A stretch of DNA of 44,399 bases, from positions 838 to 45,236 of the forward strand of contig PLJS01000070.1 in NCBI GenBank assembly GCA_003140315.1, given 5' to 3'. The notes under the pieces were generated by a model, which was given only the letters and a program-made list of their open reading frames with translations, did not search any database and was not told the origin of the DNA. This document shows positions 42,740-44,399 of this stretch, one piece after another. Origin of the DNA: Hyphomicrobiales bacterium. Its GTDB lineage: Bacteria; Pseudomonadota; Alphaproteobacteria; Rhizobiales; Xanthobacteraceae. Both the position numbers and the translations under genes were made by a program. Position 1 is the stretch's first letter; each line of letters opens with the position of its first letter.

Positions 42740-42785
42740 GTACACGTATAACTCGGTTGACGTGTGTACTATGGCGGCGTTAACG
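42740..42785 (+). promoter_or_regulatory. Candidate promoter and operator of the last flavoprotein gene
   Basis: An inverted repeat GTACAC (42740-42745) / GTGTAC (42764-42769) encloses TCGGTTGACGTGT (42753-42765), nearly the same as TCGGTTGACATGT in the 14.6 kb promoter region. TTGACG (42757-42762) is 17 bases from TTAACG (42780-42785). The neighbouring PaaX-like regulator is a natural candidate to bind here. Confidence 0.45.
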
Positions 42786-42809
42786 TCCGGCTCAAACACT
42801 CGTGACGCG

Positions 42810-44399
42810 ATGCCCGACAGCGAGATCTGCGATGTCGTCGTGGTTGGCTCCGGCGGCGGAGGTCTCGCGGCCGCGGTGACGGCTGCCGTCAAGGGACTCA
42901 AGGTCGTCGTTCTCGAGAAGGAATCCACATATGGAGGCACCACCGCCATTTCGGGGGGCGGCATGTGGGTTCCTTGCAATCCGATCGCCACGCGTGCCGG
43001 GGCGAGCGACAGCCGGAACGCCGCGCGAACGTATTTCCAGCATTCGGCCGGCAATCGTTTCGATGCGGCACGCGTCGACGCGTTTCTCGACAATGGACCC
43101 GAGATGGTCGATTTCTTCGAGAACAACACGAACCTGAAGTTCACTGCCGCGATCGATCGTCCCGATTATCATCCAGACGTGCCGGGCGCATCCGCGGGCG
43201 GACGAACGATCTTCCCGACCCTGCTCGACGGACGAGAGCTCGGCGAGAACGTCAAACGATTGCGCCCGCCGCTCAAGGAACTGACGCTGCTCGGCATCAT
43301 GATCCGGCCGGGCCCCGAGCTGCGTCACTTCATGAACGTTTTTCGATCGTTCACGTCGACGTCGGTCGTAACGCGCCGCTTGCTGCGGCATATGCGCGAC
43401 ATCCTGACCCACGGACGTGCGATGGACCTCGCAAACGGCAACGCGTTGATTGGGCGGCTGGCAAAGGAATTGTTCGCGCGCGGCGGCTCGATCCGCACGT
43501 CGGCGCCCGTCACGGAGCTAGTCAAGGAAGACGGTCGCATCACCGGAGTCCGCTACCGCGCCGAAGGCGGATCGATCGTGAGCTTGCGCGCGCGTCGTGG
43601 CGTCGTGCTGGCGTGCGGCGGCTTTCCCCATGATGTGGCGCGCCGCAAGGCGCTCTACAGTCATGCGCCGACCGGAATGGAGCACAGATCGCCTGCGCCG
43701 GCGGGAAACACTGGCGACGGCATCCGGATGGCGGAGCGGGCGGGCGCGGCATTCAATTCGGATTTGTCCGACGCTGCCGCTTGGGCTCCGGTCTCGCTCG
43801 TCCCACAGGCGCAGGGCGATCCGGTCGCATTCCCGCATCTGATCGATCGTCAGAAGCCCGGCTTCATCGCAGTGACGCGAAAAGGCAGGCGTTTCGTCAA
43901 CGAATCGGAGTCCTATCACGACTTCGTCCGAGGGCTCGTGCAGGCCTGTGCCGGCGAAGCGGATTCGTCCGCATTCCTGATCGCCGATCACCGGACGATC
44001 CGCCGTTATGGGATGGGCTTTGTGAAGCCGGCGCCGGTGCCGCTTTTCGGCTATGTGCGCTCCGGCTATCTGCTACGTGCAAACACATTGCGGGAACTGG
44101 CGGTCAAGGCGGGCATCGCACCCGACGCATTCGTGGAAACCGTCGATGCGTTCAATACGCGAGCGCGCGTCGGTGAAGACCCGGAATTCGGCCGCGGCTC
44201 ATCGTCCTACAACCGCTACAACGGCGACCCGCTGCATAAGCCGAACCCATGTGTGGCGCCGATCGAAGCCGCACCGTTCTATGCCGTGAAGATCTACGCC
44301 GGAGACCTCGGAACCTTCGCGGGTTTGAAGACCGATGCGCAGGCCCGCGTCCTGGGTGTGAACGGCCACGTGCTGCATTATACCAACCCTCACAATGAG
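42810..44399 (+). CDS. FAD-dependent 3-ketosteroid dehydrogenase-like protein (type II, copy 2), partial
   Basis: The first 530 codons of a flavoprotein paralogous to the gene at 23679; it runs off the window without a stop. The ATG at 42810 aligns exactly with the paralogue's start (MPDSEICDVVVVGSGGGG); an in-frame ATG at 42771 is an alternative. Shared marks: EKESTYGGTTAISGGGMWVP, FFENNTNLKF, RRGVVLACGGFPHD, PCVAPIEAAPFYAVKI, AGDLGTFAGLKTD. After NGHVL (about 44376) the sequence departs from the family: where GLYAVG should follow it reads HYTNPHNE. The gene may be interrupted near the edge. No ribosome site is obvious, so a short or leaderless transcript is possible. Confidence 0.82.
   Translation, partial: MPDSEICDVVVVGSGGGGLAAAVTAAVKGLKVVVLEKESTYGGTTAISGGGMWVPCNPIATRAGASDSRNAARTYFQHSAGNRFDAARVDAFLDNGPEMVDFFENNTNLKFTAAIDRPDYHPDVPGASAGGRTIFPTLLDGRELGENVKRLRPPLKELTLLGIMIRPGPELRHFMNVFRSFTSTSVVTRRLLRHMRDILTHGRAMDLANGNALIGRLAKELFARGGSIRTSAPVTELVKEDGRITGVRYRAEGGSIVSLRARRGVVLACGGFPHDVARRKALYSHAPTGMEHRSPAPAGNTGDGIRMAERAGAAFNSDLSDAAAWAPVSLVPQAQGDPVAFPHLIDRQKPGFIAVTRKGRRFVNESESYHDFVRGLVQACAGEADSSAFLIADHRTIRRYGMGFVKPAPVPLFGYVRSGYLLRANTLRELAVKAGIAPDAFVETVDAFNTRARVGEDPEFGRGSSSYNRYNGDPLHKPNPCVAPIEAAPFYAVKIYAGDLGTFAGLKTDAQARVLGVNGHVLHYTNPHNE

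Noticed and set aside
42771-42809. Start of the last flavoprotein at the ATG at 42771
   Set aside because: Possible, but the ATG at 42810 aligns exactly with the start of the paralogue at 23679, and 42780-42785 may be the -10 box.
1-44399. CRISPR arrays, tRNA, rRNA or intact transposase genes
   Set aside because: No regularly spaced repeats, no cloverleaf or CCA-like gene ends, and no transposase motifs were recognised on either strand.

Overview
The window is about 44 kb of GC-rich DNA from an alphaproteobacterium, most likely an order Rhizobiales soil or freshwater organism (Bradyrhizobium / Xanthobacteraceae type). The clues are an Omp25/RopB-like outer-membrane porin ending in an aromatic residue, many branched-chain-amino-acid (LIV) type ABC transporters, PaaX and TetR regulators in catabolic clusters, and GC-rich codon use. 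No rRNA, tRNA, CRISPR or intact transposase gene was seen. No gene-free stretch exceeds about 230 bases.

Left edge (1-4.4 kb): a porin with a strong terminator, small hypothetical genes, a HigBA-like toxin-antitoxin pair, and a remnant-like cassette of small phage-type genes (a DUF2280 protein, an AlpA-like HTH protein and three unknown proteins). This looks like the scar of a mobile element beside a catabolic island.

Catabolic island (4.6-44.4 kb). (A) 4.6-14.5 kb: a flavoprotein dehydrogenase converges on a long minus-strand operon. That operon encodes a 4,5-dihydroxyphthalate-decarboxylase-like binding protein, a phytoene-desaturase-like oxidoreductase, an NMT1/SsuA-like binding protein and a full LIV-type transporter. 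(B) 14.7-21.2 kb: a plus-strand operon of alpha/beta hydrolase (nucleophile Ser replaced by Ala), crotonase, SCP2-type thiolase, MhpA-like monooxygenase, acyl-CoA ligase and MaoC hydratase; it converges on an SDR and a frameshifted aldehyde dehydrogenase. (C) 23.7-27.1 kb: a ketosteroid-dehydrogenase-like flavoprotein, an enoyl reductase of the MDR type and a TetR regulator. (D) 27.2-31.7 kb: a second complete LIV-type transporter. (E) 31.8-41.6 kb: two divergent modules, each with a LIV-type binding protein and a flavoprotein; one adds SnoaL-like and epimerase genes, the other adds tandem MmgE/PrpD genes. (F) 41.7-44.4 kb: a PaaX-like regulator and another ketosteroid-dehydrogenase-like flavoprotein that runs off the window.

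Taken together the genes look like an uptake and oxidation system for one or more cyclic organic acids or ketones (aromatic, alicyclic or terpenoid). Binding proteins and two ABC transporters import the compound, a ligase activates it to a CoA thioester, flavin enzymes desaturate or hydroxylate it, and crotonase, MaoC and thiolase carry out beta-oxidation-like steps. No ring-cleavage dioxygenase is present, so the substrate is unknown. The most striking new signal is a repeated operator, TTGACA-N4-TGTCAA, at four sites in three promoter regions of sections C to E. It overlaps recognisable promoter boxes and is best explained as the binding site of the TetR regulator at 26.4 kb.
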